This document shows positions 42,790 through 55,166 of a stretch of 64,000 nucleotides of DNA, piece by piece (position 1 is the first letter of the stretch; each line of letters opens with the position of its first letter). The notes beneath the pieces were generated by a model that saw only the letters and a list, made by a program, of their open reading frames with translations, was not told the DNA's origin and did no database searches. This DNA comes from Cryptomeria japonica. Its lineage: Eukaryota > Streptophyta > Pinopsida > Cupressales > Cupressaceae. A program made the position numbers and the translations under genes. The stretch is from positions 5,465,001 to 5,529,000 of the forward strand of contig NC_081414.1 of the NCBI RefSeq assembly GCF_030272615.1, written 5' to 3'.

Positions 42790-43860
42790 TGTAAAGCGGA
42801 AAATCGCGATCGAACCCTAGTCGTTCTCCCCTCCCCAACTCCAAGGAGAGAGAAGGGAGAGTCACTAGGGTTGATGGTTTTCACTTAGGAGGGACTTTAC
42901 ATTCAAAAGAGGGGTTGAAACCCACAAGATCCAATCCCACGCAATGCAAGATTGGATTCTATATGAGTTTCAAGGGTCAAGACATCAAGGATACCCTCTT
43001 TTGTAAAGAATGTAGATAGAAAGATTGAACTAGGAATGCATGTAAAGTAGGAAAGATTCGCTTATAAACAGAGATAGGGATATGGGATGAAGCTGTGGAC
43101 CTGGAATTAGTAGTAAAATGTCGAGACGGTGTTGTTCTGCAAATTTGAGCAAAAGTTGACGGGACGATGGCGCCCGGCGTGCACACGGTCCTCCGAAAAA
43201 TCCGCGAAACGAAGGGGGATCTGTTCGTCTCTTATTGTAAGAATGTTTGTATTCTTACATGCGAAGGTGTAGATGTTGTTTTATGTTGTATGTTGTATGT
43301 GATATGTGATCTCCTCTTCAATGGTTGAATCCTTGTCTTGAATGCAACACTTAGCCTTGAATGGAGACTTAGAATGATCAATTGCTTGAAGGAAATGCTT
43401 GAATGCTTGAATGCTTGAGTGCTTGAATGTTTGAATATCGTTTCCACATCTTGTACACATATCTATCCTTCCTTCCTCAAAATGGGAGAGGAAATGTAGT
43501 TTATATACTTGTCAATTAGGGTTGAAAGACTGATTTTTCCGACCTTGGGCCGACCAGGAAGTACTATTTTCCAAATTGCAAACATAAAGACCCGAAGCCC
43601 CATAGGAGACCGGGCCCAAAATAGGGCCAAGGACCAGGGCGCTGGGCACCATGGTCCTGGGGGACCAGGGCGCCGGGCGCCCCGGTCCCACCTCCAGGGA
43701 CAGTGAGGTGCAAGGAGGATCAGGCCAGGGTGCTTGAAAAATGCAGTTTTTGGTGTCATAAACAGGTTTCGGGGTCTCCATTCAGGTTCCGTGTTGCGCC
43801 GCCATCGTGAAGACCCAAATGCAGTCGAAATTGCAGGTGTCACAATTTTAGGACGCTACA
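42790..43860 (-). repeat. G3 5' LTR
   Basis: It runs TGTAAAGCGG...GGACGCTACA on the plus strand and is 1071 bp. It differs from the 3' LTR at about a dozen places and a few short indels. Confidence 0.93.
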
Positions 43861-43865
43861 AAAGG

Positions 43866-44544
43866 AAATTGGAATTTTAAAATTAGAGCCAAGGGGATAC
43901 CACTTAATTTTAAAATTAACAAAAACAAAATTTGTAAAATCAGGGCAGATTATAATTAACCTCTTAATTTTAAAAAAATTCTTGAAATTTGAAATTTTGA
44001 ATTTTGAAGGTATTTTCGAGTTTAGAGGGATAAAAAATAGACAAAATCAACTAATCTTCTGGATTTAGGTTATTAAATACAGTCAAAACAATCTCCCGAA
44101 ATTGTGGGAAAAAAACCAAGGACCGTCCGACCAACTTTTTTTGAAATTTTTAGGGATGATAGTTTTTATGATATTATTGCAGAATCCAAAAAAAACAGTT
44201 GATTTGGGGATTTCTAGATCGGTCAAATTTGCAGTCAAAGGTCGAAAATAAGAAAGATCTTAAAAAATGGGGTTTTATTATTTAACCAATGAATTTTCAG
44301 AATAAAAAGGCAGATTTGAATTGCAATTTTGAGATGAAAATTAGATCTGAAACAAACAATTAAAAAGTCACACTTCACAAGCTTAAATTGCTCAAAATGA
44401 AAAATTAGGGTTTTTATGCAATTAACCTCTAAAATTGGCAAATAGATGAAACTTGGAAATAAAAATTTGAAATCAAAATTGCAATTAATCAGATCTAATA
44501 ATGAGAAATCAGAATTATTGTGTAAGACATCAAGTTCATCAAAA
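43866..44544 (-). other. G2 leader and primer binding site
   Basis: It is AT-rich and non-coding. It carries a decayed copy of the shared block at about 44093-44160. The primer site is at 44526-44541. Confidence 0.65.
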
Positions 44545-45747
44545 TGTAAAGTGGAAAAATTGAACCCTAGTGATTCCCCACCTAGGAGAGAGAAAGGAAG
44601 TCACTAGGATGGTTTTTCACTTGGGATAACCTTACATTCAAAAGAGGGACTTGAATCCACTAGATCCAAATCCAAGAGAGACAAGGATGTGAATTCCAAG
44701 TGGATTGCAAGGGTTGAAGTGTAATTTACCCTCTTTTGTAAATTGGAAAGTTGACTTGTTGATTATGTGGGAAAGAGAGAAAAATGAGTGATATGAGGAG
44801 CTACCAGTTTAGGATCATGTTGTAACTTAAGATCTGAGCTAATTATACTGATATGGATCTTCCCTGCAAATTTGGAGAAAAGTTGTCAGGACCGTGGCGA
44901 AAGTATACATGGTCCACCGAAAATCCGCAAAACGAAAAGGGTTTTTCCGCCTCTGTAAATGGAGTCCAAATCTGAAAATATAGTTGCGCACTTGCAACCT
45001 ACACACAGAAAAGAAGGGGAGAAGGGTTGTAGATAGGGGTTTGCCTCAGTCAAACCCCAGTTGAGGAATCAACCTTGAAAGAAAGTAATTGCAAATGTTG
45101 AAATGTAAATAATGGAAGTGTATACCTTGTAGATCTGTAATTTGTTGATGATGATTGCTTTGCTTCTTGAATGTAATCACAAGTGTTGCATAAAATGGCA
45201 TGTAACCTGACAAAACCCTAACACACACATGCTTGCAAATGAATATTTTAATGTTACTCCAATGGATTAATGAAGAAGACACATGAAGAAGAGAATTTGA
45301 TGGATTCTTGAAGACTTGAACGCTTGATGAAGACTTTTCACTTGAATTTTTCTTATTATCCTTATGCCAAATGAGAGGACTAGATCCCCTTTTAATCTTG
45401 CTTAGGAGAATTAATTTCATCTCACTGAAGGTTGACATCAAAGGATTTAAGTTCCTGAGAAGCAAATTAGGTCCAAGGGTCAGATAGCCCCATTTTGGGG
45501 CCACACAAAGAGGGAGGACAAGGGTGTGGTGTCCCTATCCTAAGGAGGACCAGGGTGCCATGCCATGGTCTTGCCCATTTTTGGGGCCCAAAACAGGGTC
45601 TAAAAAAGCTGCAAAGTGTGAAAATGAGGCCCAGTTCCATGGTGGAGGCATAGATGGGTCCCAATCAAGCATAGGAAATGATTTCACCAAGGTAAAGGGC
45701 TTAAAACGTAGTCAAAATTGCAAGGGGTGCAATATTATGACACTACA
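44545..45747 (-). repeat. G2 5' LTR
   Basis: It runs TGTAAAGTGG...GACACTACA on the plus strand and is 1203 bp. The first bases and last bases match the 3' LTR, and it is followed by TATGT. Confidence 0.9.
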
Positions 45748-46397
45748 TATGTATTGTTGATTCTCTTGTGAGCCCTTGTGTACTATGTCATGTGGATTCT
45801 CTTGTGAGTCTCTAGTGAGTATAGCTTTGTGGATTCTTTTGTGTTTCTTGATTGGTACCTTTGTGTGTTTGCTTCCGCCTTGTGGGTTTGACTGATACCT
45901 CCTAGCACGGGGGTGGGCCTATTGGTACCACGGGCGGAGTGCTATTCGCACCCATTGGGTTTTGGCTCCTTCAACTGCATGTTCGAGGAGGCTCGTGAAA
46001 AGATTGAAGACTATTATTATTACACTAGATTTATGTATTCATCTCATCATGGGACTCTTGGAGATTTGTATCTTGAGGATTCATTGTTATGTATTTGATG
46101 TTCATATGTATAATCTTCAGCAATGGAATATGTATCTTGTACCTATGTAAATGATCAACGTTGTAATTTGTTTAGCAGTTCTTTGTTGGGTTTATTGGAT
46201 GATGTTCAACCATGAGTTACATCGTTGTGGGGCCTTGAGGACTGTAGCTAGTGATTATTTGTACTTCCTAACTTAATCTTGTTGTATCATGTTGCTCAAT
46301 GCTATGTATGGTGTATCTTTAAAAAAAAAATTATTTGTGTTTTCATTGTTTAATTTGTTTAAGTCCTTTGGGCCTCATGGCAGGCTGTGACATTGTG

Positions 46398-46639
46398 CGC
46401 CTTAGCTAGCAAGTTTGAAGTAGTGAGCTCCCTAGCCTATGGCCCAATCATTGTAATCATTTATATTTATATCGTGAGTGTTTTTCTCACTGTGGGTTTT
46501 CCCTTTTTAATTTTCCACATAAATATGGTGTTCATGAGTTGATTGTATTTTGTGCCTTCATGATTTCATTAAAGTAATAGGTTAGTTGTGGTTTGAAATT
46601 TAATAGATCAGAAATAAAATTGTATTAGAGATCTAGACT
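46398..46639 (+). repeat. LTR-A', 3' part, after the G0 insertion
   Basis: It matches 50935-51179 and continues LTR-A' exactly where 13053 stopped. It ends at CTAGACT and joins unit 2 (CAAATATGC) in place of continuing to the LTR end and primer site. Confidence 0.85.
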
Positions 46640-49600
46640 CAAATATGCTATGGTTTTTATTATTAAAAATTCGAAGTAAAACATTGGATATAATTGTAAT
46701 CATTGGTTGGATGTGTAATTAAAAATGTCTTACTTTTATATGTTTTTAGTTTTTTTCTTTTAAATTTATATATTTTTTAAGTTTAGGTATAATAATGTAA
46801 CGTTAAAATTTCTATATTAACATGATATTTTTATTTAGTTTTTTTTATTTTTATTATATTGATATTATTTTGAAATATATATAATGATATGATGTAATCT
46901 TGTATAAGAATAGGTCTCTTGCTTTATTTTATCCATGCACATTATTTGATCAATGGGAATTAGGATCACTCAAAGCGACCAATCTCAAAATATTGGATGT
47001 GTAATTAAAAAATCTTGTTTTATTTATTTTAGTTTGTTTTCAAGTTTAAATATAATTGTGTAATGTTAAAATTTGTATATTCATATTGTTTTTGATTATA
47101 TGTTTTGTCTATTATAAGTGGATTATTTTGAAGTATACACCCATATACAATGATGTAATCTTATATAAGGCTAGGTCATTTATTTTATCCATGTAATTTG
47201 ATCTATGAGGATTAGGATCACTCAAACCCACCACCCTCAAATTTTGCATGAAAAACAATGAGGTTTCATCAATAGGTTCCTCATATTACAATTAAGGTAC
47301 CATTCAGGGGGATGAAGAGATCTATTTTTAACACTAATTAATTATTTTTGAATTGTTAATTGTCGCATCAAGTTGGGTTCCTAAAAAGAAAGTAAAGGTA
47401 ACTTTTGTTGTTCCATATAATTGATCATTAGCTTGTCGAAGTTGGGCATTTGGAAAGAAGAGAAAAGTTATCTGTTGATGAATTTTCACGTTGAAGGGAA
47501 TTTCAAGGAGGGGTGAACCTACAATAGTAGATTACATACCCATGCACAAACAAAAATTCTAGGTGGCCTAAACAATTTTGCAAACACCTTCAAATGAAGG
47601 GACTTTTTTACCCGTCCTTTGAAGATAATACCTTCATTCAAAGGGGGTCCTTCAAATGAAGGTTCTTTCCGTGTAACTTTTGTTCGAAGGTCTAATAATA
47701 ATTTTTTTATTAATAAAATAATTCTATTTTTCGAAGCGGGCCTTTGAACAAAGGAGTTATTTTATATTTATTTTTCAAATATTTATAAATTTCAAATGAC
47801 AAAATAATTGCCATTTGAGAGAGATAAACAATTACAAAGTTGTGAAGTGAACCTCTAGTCCATTAAGCAAACCTCTTGAAGTCATGAATCATATCTGAGT
47901 TCAAGTGCCCACATCATATCCCTTCCAAACAACTGCCACAACAATCAAGAACAAACAAGTTAGGAAATTTATCTCTTTGGTCTTTTCTAGTGTATATTTA
48001 TCTAAGTTCTTTTGAATTCAATGCATTAAAAAAGTTAGGAAATGCTATATGTTTCTTTGGATAAAATCCTCATTAGAGCTTTCAAGGATTGGTATTTCCT
48101 TCATGTAAAGTTTTCTATTCTTTCTTTTCTCTCTATTTCATTTGTCTTTTTTATCATTTTCAATATTTCTTCCAGGGTTAACTAGTAGAGAGAGTGTCTC
48201 ATTTTAGAGCCCTGTTGAAAGTAAAATCACCAAATATGTGGATGACTAACCATTTATGTCACCACTATAGATCCTATTATTTATCCATATGAAATATTTT
48301 ATAAAAAACCACTACATTCAATCCAAATTCAAATAATGGATAGAAGAAGAAATTAAAAAATATGGACTTGAACAAACATAAAACATAGACTTGGTGATTA
48401 TTTTTTTAGGAGTTTAGGCATACCAAGAAGCTATGCCTTGGATCAAATATAAATATGATGAGGTGCATATTATTATTTCCTCACCTTATACACTACCAAA
48501 ACCTAGTCCAAGACTAACTACAATCATTGCATCTCATGAGGAAAAAGTTTAACCAAAATTTATTAGGTTTTGAAAGAAACAACCAATGATACAATAGGTA
48601 CACCATTATCCAATCCATTGACCATAAAATAGTAGATATTAAGAGCCATGGTTAGGTCAAAGTGTATATTATTTACTCACATTCTAATTGCACGTAAACA
48701 CCCAACTTTAGAAATAACTAAAAATCAGTCCACTTTAAGAGTAATAGATATTGTAGACAAGTCATTAATTCACTAAACGAGAAGGAAACCAAAAAGTATT
48801 GAGGATGAGATATAACCATCTCTACATGTCATGCCACATTAGATACAAGACAACTTAGTCTATTCTAGGTGATTACAACTAGATAAGATGACTATGGAGA
48901 AGAAAATAAAACTATAGAAAGAAGAACCTAAAAGAAAGTTTGACAAGAAATAGAAAGAGAAAAAAAATAGAGCAATAGGAGTACACCAGTCAATATATGA
49001 CAAACCAATCAACAACCAGGTAAAAGTAAAGAATTTGTTTGCATCAAATTGATTCTAGAGCCTTATACAAAACATTCCCAATTAGAAAAAAAATAATCTC
49101 TAATTTACTATTTGTTGTAGTCTAATAAAGGGGGTCAATCGAATAACCATCTAAACCTAGCAAGGAACACACCTCGTGTAGAAGTGAAAATAATTAAATC
49201 TTCATTATATAACTTTATTTAAATTTTCTTTTATAGCCTATGAACACACTTAAAAATTCCTAAAGTTATTACATACATAAAAAATACATACATACTTTTC
49301 CATGAATTTGGGTTGATATAAAAAACTAGACCCAATAAAGTTTCCCACAATGATTTCCCCATCTTTCCTACAAAGAGGAGAGTTCTCCAAGATAGGTTTT
49401 AGTTGAAAAGGTTTTGAATTTTAACATCATACTTCTTTCATATTTGAGGTTAGAGAGCTAACTTGAATAGGAAATAAGGTTCACAAGGATATGTTGATTT
49501 TCCACAAGACTCCTTGCTTCAAACCAATAAAATTAAGAAAATGATTTAATCTATAATTTAGATTTGACCTAGAAAAACATCTCATTATGTATTTCATGAC

Positions 49601-51179
49601 ACAACTGTTGGAAATCTGAGTTATGTTGTCATTGATGTCAAACTTGTTAGTTTGGATGTGGTTTGATCTAAGTATAGTCGTGTGTCGTGCAAACTATTGT
49701 TGGTGACAACTAGTTACAAATGTCCAGTCGTATATTTGGTATGGTATTAAGTGTTTATTGCCATATTGTCTGGTGAAGATGTTGTGCTTAGATGAGGATT
49801 TTTTGAAAGATTAGTATAGTAAAAGTTTCTTTATGCAGAAAAGACTATTTAATGCCCCACTAGAAGAATGTTTTGTTCTAGATTGTGAAGAGTATGGTGT
49901 GCAGACTTGGATATAATGGTAATGTTATGTTAATGTTGTAATATCAAGTTTGTAGGTCCTTTGGTTTCTCAAATGATGAGATTAGTTGTTGGTGTTTATT
50001 GATAGTAAGAGTGTTTGTCACACTAGTCCAAATTTTCTTGGTGGCTTCTAGATATGTGAATTAATGTGTTGCGGTTTGGAGGATATGCTTATTTGGTTCG
50101 TGTAGTGTTCCAATTTGAATCTTTGGTGTTTTTTGTTCTACAAACGAGTTATGCTAATTTGTGATTGGTATGGTCAGTTGTGTTGGGTCTCAATGTGCCC
50201 AGATGGATTATCTTGTTTGGATCATGTTATGTTGGTTCAGATATGCATTGGAGGTTGAGTTATAATATTTTTTTGGGCCCCACCATGGTGTGTGGAGATC
50301 TGCATTATGTAATTTATATTGGAAGATGCTTTTGAGTTGACTAGTTGCTAAATTTTAATGTTTATCTACATGTTTCATTTGGAACCGACTTTGGAAGATG
50401 TGTTAGGGTAAGCAACTCATTGGAGTCAACTTAAAAGGATGTGTAGTTCTGATTTTAGGTCCCCTCTTTCTCTTGGAGTGGATGGCGCATTGGATATTAT
50501 TGGTCCAAATGACCTAGTTTATGTAATTTTATATACTTTGTTATGGGTTGACCTCGTTGAGAGTTTTAATTAATATCTTTGTATATAAGGATGAGTAAAT
50601 GTATGCATTGATGTGAATAGTAGAGTATGATGTGTTTGAAATTATATGATGTGGATGTGAATGATATGAAAATAGATTTGATGGAAAAGGTATGCAAAAG
50701 TTAGTTGAGAAGAGCTTTGGCATTGTTCAGTAACAGATTTGGAGATCATATGTATTTGCCATGATATTGGACACTTGACACAAAGGTTCAAAGTCAATTT
50801 CATGAGCAGGTCCTATTCATTTTCAGTTTATCTATTATTACCAGAAGACAGTGTGTCTCTCTTGGTATCTCTTTGTATCATTCCTTGAAGCAGTGAGTTT
50901 CAGTTGTGCAGGTACTTGTATCTTGCCCTAAGGTTGTGTGCCTTAGCTAGCACATACGAAGCAGTGAGCTTCCTAACATGTGGCTTAATCATTTAAAAAT
51001 TTATATCTATATTGTGAGTCTGATTCTCACTGTGGTTTTCCCTTCTTGGGTTTTGCATGTAAATATGGTGTTCATGAGTTGATTGTGTTTTATGCATTTA
51101 GGATTTCATTAAAGCAATATGTTAGTTGTGGTTTGAAGTTTAATAGATTAGATATAAATTTGTATTATATATCTAGACT
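46640..51179 (+). repeat. Tandem duplication unit 2
   Basis: It is 4540 bp: non-coding DNA (46640-49605) then LTR-A up to CTAGACT. It is uninterrupted and serves as the reference for unit 1. It keeps the two-copy module (about 46690-47250) and the TTCGAAGG/CCTTTGAA dyads (about 47600-47760). No coding region or polypurine tract is seen before the LTR, so the 2.97 kb is not obviously the 3' end of the Copia element. Confidence 0.85.
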
Positions 51180-51216
51180 GATTCCCCCCCCTCTCAATCT
51201 TTTTGTATGTTCAACA
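49606..51216 (+). repeat. 5' LTR of Copia element C3 (LTR-A)
   Basis: It runs TGTTGGAAATCTGAG...GTATGTTCAACA, 1611 bp, and ends two bases before a primer site. It has the CTGATTCCCCCCCCTCTC run near its 3' end that is typical of several plant Copia LTRs. Confidence 0.88.
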
Positions 51217-51218
51217 AC

Positions 51219-51230
51219 TGGTATCAGAGC
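51219..51230 (+). other. C3 primer binding site
   Basis: TGGTATCAGAGC, the initiator-methionine-tRNA site of plant Copia elements, follows the LTR end TTCAACA after AC. Confidence 0.93.
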
Positions 51231-51335
51231 TTGGTCCCTTCTTGAGAAGATTAACAACTTGAAGAAGATTTGAAATGGTGCAGGATTTGAATTTCAAAGT
51301 GATGTCATGGAAATGGGGACAAGGCAACAACAAAG

Positions 51336-53044
51336 TTCAATGTTAATAAGTTAGTTTCAACCATAAAAACAAAACAAAGAACTAAAAACCATTCCAAACA
51401 TAGCAAAAGAGATTTCAAAAAAAACATGAAAGAAGTTTAACAAAATAAAAGAAAGGAGAAGAGCCTCCCTAAGATGCTTCCATGATGCCTTTTGATGCTT
51501 CTCCCTTGTTTCTCCCCTCTCCAAGTCCCAAATGAGTGTAGCTCTCAGCTTTTAGCACTAGCCATGGATGCCATATGGAGATTCAAGATGGTTGAATATG
51601 ATAAGCAAATGCTATGCAAGTGTAGACAGTGATGCTATGAAAAAGCTCTATGCTAATACCTGTATAACAACAATACTCTAATGCTTCCTTTTGCTTGAAG
51701 AGAAGGGTTCTATTTATAGAAGAAATGGGGAAATGAAGGGTTAAGATTGAGTAATCTTAACAAGGGTTACGATTGAAAGATATCCAACCCATGTGAGACT
51801 TTCAACCCAATCCCATGTTGACAAGTGTCACCATGAGGAGGCTTGAGAGGAGAGATAAGGAGCATTAAATGCTTGAGGGGACATGATGGCCACCCTAGTC
51901 AAATAAATAAATGCTTTGAAGAGACACATGGGTTACATGAGGGTTAAGTTAGGGGTCAAAGTCCTTAACCATGGGTGCAAGTGGAATTAACCATTAATGG
52001 TCATGTAAGAGTCATAAGTGGTTTCGAAGACTTTAGAGGTTAATTTGTTGAGCACACAAAGCATTAATTGCTTTTCAAAGACTTTGGAGTCTTTGAGAAG
52101 TGACTCCAATTTGCTTAGGAATGTGACAATATTTAGGGGATGGATTAGGTTAATTAGGAAAGGTTTAGAAGAATCTAGAAGGGGTTTAGGCATGCAAATG
52201 GATTTTGTAGGAAAATGCAAATGGGAGGAATTTTGGTATTTTCAATTAAAATAAAATCATTTATTTCAATTAAATGGTGTAATTTGCATTTGGATAAATA
52301 TTCAAATAAATATTAATTTATTTAAATGAGAAAAAGGAAGATAAAGCATTAAAATGCTTGAAGACTTTGAGGGAAACCATTAAAGGCTTGAAGACTTTAA
52401 GGGAAGCAATTAAAGTCTTAAGAAGACTATAGAAGGAAGCCATCAAGTTTGAAGACTTTAAAGCCATTAAGTTTGAAGACTTTAAGGGAAACCATTAAAG
52501 GTTTGAAGACTTTAAGGGAAGCAATTAAGTTTGAAGACTTTAAGGGAAACCATTAAAGGTTTCAAGTGGGTGAGGATAAATAGGATTTTAAATAAATAAT
52601 TTATTTAAAATAGTTGTGCAACTTGCATTTGTAGGAAAATACAAGTGGGTGGAGGATAAAGGTGATTTAAATAAATAATTTATTTAAAATAGTTGTGCAA
52701 CTTGCATTTGTAGGAAAATACAAGTGGGTGGAGGATAAAGGTGATTTAAATAAATGTTAATTTATTTAAATGTGAGAGGTGGGATTTTGGGGGAATTTAA
52801 ATAAATATTTAAATGTGAGAGAAGATTTAATTAAACAAATATGATTTATTTATTTAATTAATAGTCTGAATTTGGTTTAGTGAATTAAATCAAATAAATT
52901 GAATAATTTATTTAATTAATAGGAGAAGAGGGTTAAGATGAATTAATTAAATATATTAATTTAATTAATTATTAATTGATGGTTAAATAATCAAATAAAT
53001 ACTAAATATTCATTTAATTAAGTGGACAGATTTATGTGACTACA
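51336..53044 (-). repeat. Solo gypsy LTR in C3 gag
   Basis: It is 1709 bp and flanked by CAAAG (51331-51335 and 53045-53049). Removing it restores a continuous gag reading frame across the site (N-N-K-V-L-K). On the minus strand it starts TGTAGTCACATAAATC, like the G1 and 2066-3265 LTRs, and has a TCTATAAATAG TATA box near 51712. The right half holds direct repeats of TTTGAAGACTTTAAGGGAA (52350-52560) and two copies of a block of about 78 bp with TTGCATTTGTAGGAAAATAC (52590-52750). The end at 51336 has lost the usual TG. Confidence 0.85.
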
Positions 53045-53823
53045 CAAAGTACTGAAGTTTAAAGGTACAAATTACTCTTAGTGGAAAAATAGAATGGAAG
53101 TTCACTTGGAGTCTCTACCGAAGGGAATATGAGAAATTATCAAGACTAGTTATATAGCTACATAGAATGGTTCTCCACAAACTCTAGATGAGATAAGAGA
53201 TTTTGAGAATAATAAAAAGGCTAGGGTTGCTATTGTCAGTTGCTTAAGTGATAAAGTGTTTGGCAGAGTTGTGGGATTGAAGACTTCTGAAGAAATTTGG
53301 GACAAGTTGAAAAGTGTATGTGAAGGTGATATGAAGTCAAAGCAAGCTAAAAAGAACAAATCTAAAGCACAAATTTGAGAACCTAAGGATATTTGATGAT
53401 AAGCTCATTGAAGGTTATATTCATAGGGTAAATGAAGTTGTAAATGCTAGAAAAGGTGATAGTGAAAAAATAGAAGAAATCGATGTTGTGAGAAAAGTGT
53501 TGCTGACACTGCCTAAACCCTACAAAGCTAAGAGGTTTTCTATTGAGGGGAGTCATGATCTGGATAAGTACACACTTGACCAACTTCTTGGTTCATTATC
53601 TGCTTTTGAGATTGTTGAAATGGATGATATCAAAAGGAAAGGAGAGAAGCAAAATACAAAGTTTCAAAGAAGCCTATAGATGAATTAAAATCAAGTGAAG
53701 AGATGGATAATTTTGAAGAAAACATTTTAAGAAGATTGAAAAAAGGAACCAGAAAGTACAAATGTAAGTCACCTCTAAAATGAATCAATTGTGGTAGAAT
53801 TGGTCATTATGGTTCTAGATGTA

Positions 53824-55166
53824 TGTATTTTTGGATATTGTTGCTGCTAGGATATGTTGTTATCATTGATATCAACATATTCCTGCTCTGGTGATTGCAG
53901 ATTGGTTTATTGGGATTATCGTTTGGTGTATGGAGTATTCCTAGTATCATTATATTCTTCTATATAGGTTTCAGTGATCCAGAAATCTTAATAGATCATA
54001 TTAGATGATTCAATTTTGCAGTTTGTTTATCTGATTAGTGCTTTGCAAAGTTTAATATTTCCTTCAGGATTTCGGTGTGATCAGATCTTGAACTAATATT
54101 TTGGGAGATAGTTTGGGATGGTTTTGTGTATCTTCATTTCAGATGGTTCATGATTTGGTGTTTTGCAAGTTATCTTTCTTCATGAAAGTTGTTGTTTGAG
54201 TATGCTTGAGGTTCAGATGTTGATCGATGAAGATTTGATAAGTGGTGTTGGTACAGCTGTTACTGATGATTCTAATGTGATTGTTGGTGTTTCCTAATTG
54301 TGTCCTATCTGTTTTGATGATCCACATTGATCGTTGTGCGAGTTCTTGGTGATTTTGTTGACCTAGTGATGTTATTTGTGTTATGTGGTTTTCCTGGTGT
54401 AGCATGTTGCGGTTGATCTTGGCGTGATTTCCGGTGGTGATGTGCATTTGATAATTTGATTTAAGACCATGTCATGTCATGTATATTATTATATTGGTTC
54501 GGTGGTCAATCTTTGTATCATATGATATAATTTTGTAATTGTGAGTTGAGGGTTTAGCCGACCTTGTTGTCAAGGTTGATGAATTGTATAAATAGGTGAT
54601 ATTGTCATATAATTTAGGTATCAAGGTTGTTTCTGCATTAACAAAGAGTGGTGTATGTGCAAACAAGTGATTCATCCTTCGACATTATGATTGAGCAGAG
54701 ATTGGTGTTGTAGAGCAGACAAATAAGCTCAACCAGAACTGTCATTGGGCATTTGTAGATGCTATTATTGCAGTTCATTTAATTATGGATTGTTGTTCGA
54801 TCATTTTGTAAGTTAGTGAGACTTCCTTGTAAGGTAGTGAACCTTCCCTGAGGGTTGTAACCTTCCAGGTTATTATATCTTGAGTTGTAAGCTCTAGGCA
54901 GTGTGCCTAAATGCTGGTGCATTCCCCATTGTAATATTTTCACATACTACTGCAAAGTATCATCTTATTGTGGGTAGGCTCCCACTGTGGTTTTTCCCTT
55001 AACCAAGTTTTCCACATCAAAATCTTAGTGTTGTGTGTTGTGTTATCAATTTGCTTATCTTTTGTTGTTGTTGTAGTTTATCAGATTTGTATTTGTGGTT
55101 GAATTTGTAAATCCGGTAGAAAACTGATTCACCCCCCCTCCTCGTTTTCTCTCATTGTTGCTTTCA
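53824..55166 (+). repeat. Solo Copia LTR (LTR-B) in C3 gag, just after the knuckle
   Basis: It runs TGTATTTTTGGATATTG...GTTGCTTTCA, 1343 bp. It has a TATA-like TGTATAAATAGG near 54583 and a CTGATTCACCCCCCCTCC run near the end. ATGTA (53819-53823) and ATGAA (55167-55171) are a 4-of-5 target duplication. No primer site or internal region follows; C3 coding sequence resumes. Confidence 0.8.

Larger units (their letters stand above)
36365..43860 (-). mobile_element. G3: gag-only non-autonomous gypsy element inside G2
   Basis: Its LTRs are 36365-37438 and 42790-43860, about 98% alike by eye. A perfect AAAGG duplication flanks it (36360-36364 and 43861-43865). The primer site is at 42771-42786 (TGGTGAACCCGACGTG on the minus strand), with a polypurine tract (AGTGGGGGCTAAA) next to 37438. 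The interior of 5.35 kb codes one open 992-residue gag-protease-like protein and nothing else. This is the layout called TR-GAG or large non-autonomous element. Confidence 0.93.
30957..45747 (-). mobile_element. G2: non-autonomous gypsy element (minus strand)
   Basis: Its LTRs are 30957-32163 (3' LTR) and 44545-45747 (5' LTR), about 1.2 kb each and roughly 94-95% alike by eye. TTTGT (30952-30956) and TATGT (45748-45752) form an imperfect target duplication. The primer site is at 44526-44541 and the polypurine tract (minus-strand AAAGTGGGGGCTAAA) at 32164-32178. Without G3 its interior is only about 4.9 kb and contains a protease-like and a knuckle-containing frame but no reverse transcriptase or integrase. 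It must have been moved by enzymes of another element. Confidence 0.88.
13054..46392 (+). mobile_element. G0: outer LTR-type insertion (about 4.0 kb net) hosting G1 and G2
   Basis: The insertion begins TGTGTAATTCCCCTCACTC at 13054 and ends GGCAGGCTGTGACA at 46392. It is flanked by TTGTG (13049-13053 and 46393-46397). Removing it with one TTGTG gives AAGGTTGTGCGCCTTAGC, matching the uninterrupted unit 2 (AAGGTTGTGTGCCTTAGC) at all but one base. TG...CA ends and a 5-bp duplication mean an LTR retroelement product. Subtracting G1 and G2 with their duplications leaves about 4002 bp. I find no direct terminal repeat within that, so it is probably a long solo LTR. I see no coding domain in its three pieces (13054-14860, 29402-30956, 45753-46392). 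Strand is not determined. Confidence 0.8.

Noticed and set aside
43463-43843. Frames in the G3 LTRs (also 37089-37421)
   Set aside because: Repeat-rich LTR sequence; the two copies differ in frame because of short indels.
49606-51216. Treating LTR-A at 49606 as the 3' LTR of an element containing the 2.9-kb sequence
   Set aside because: A primer site and gag follow it, and no purine tract precedes it, so it is a 5' LTR.
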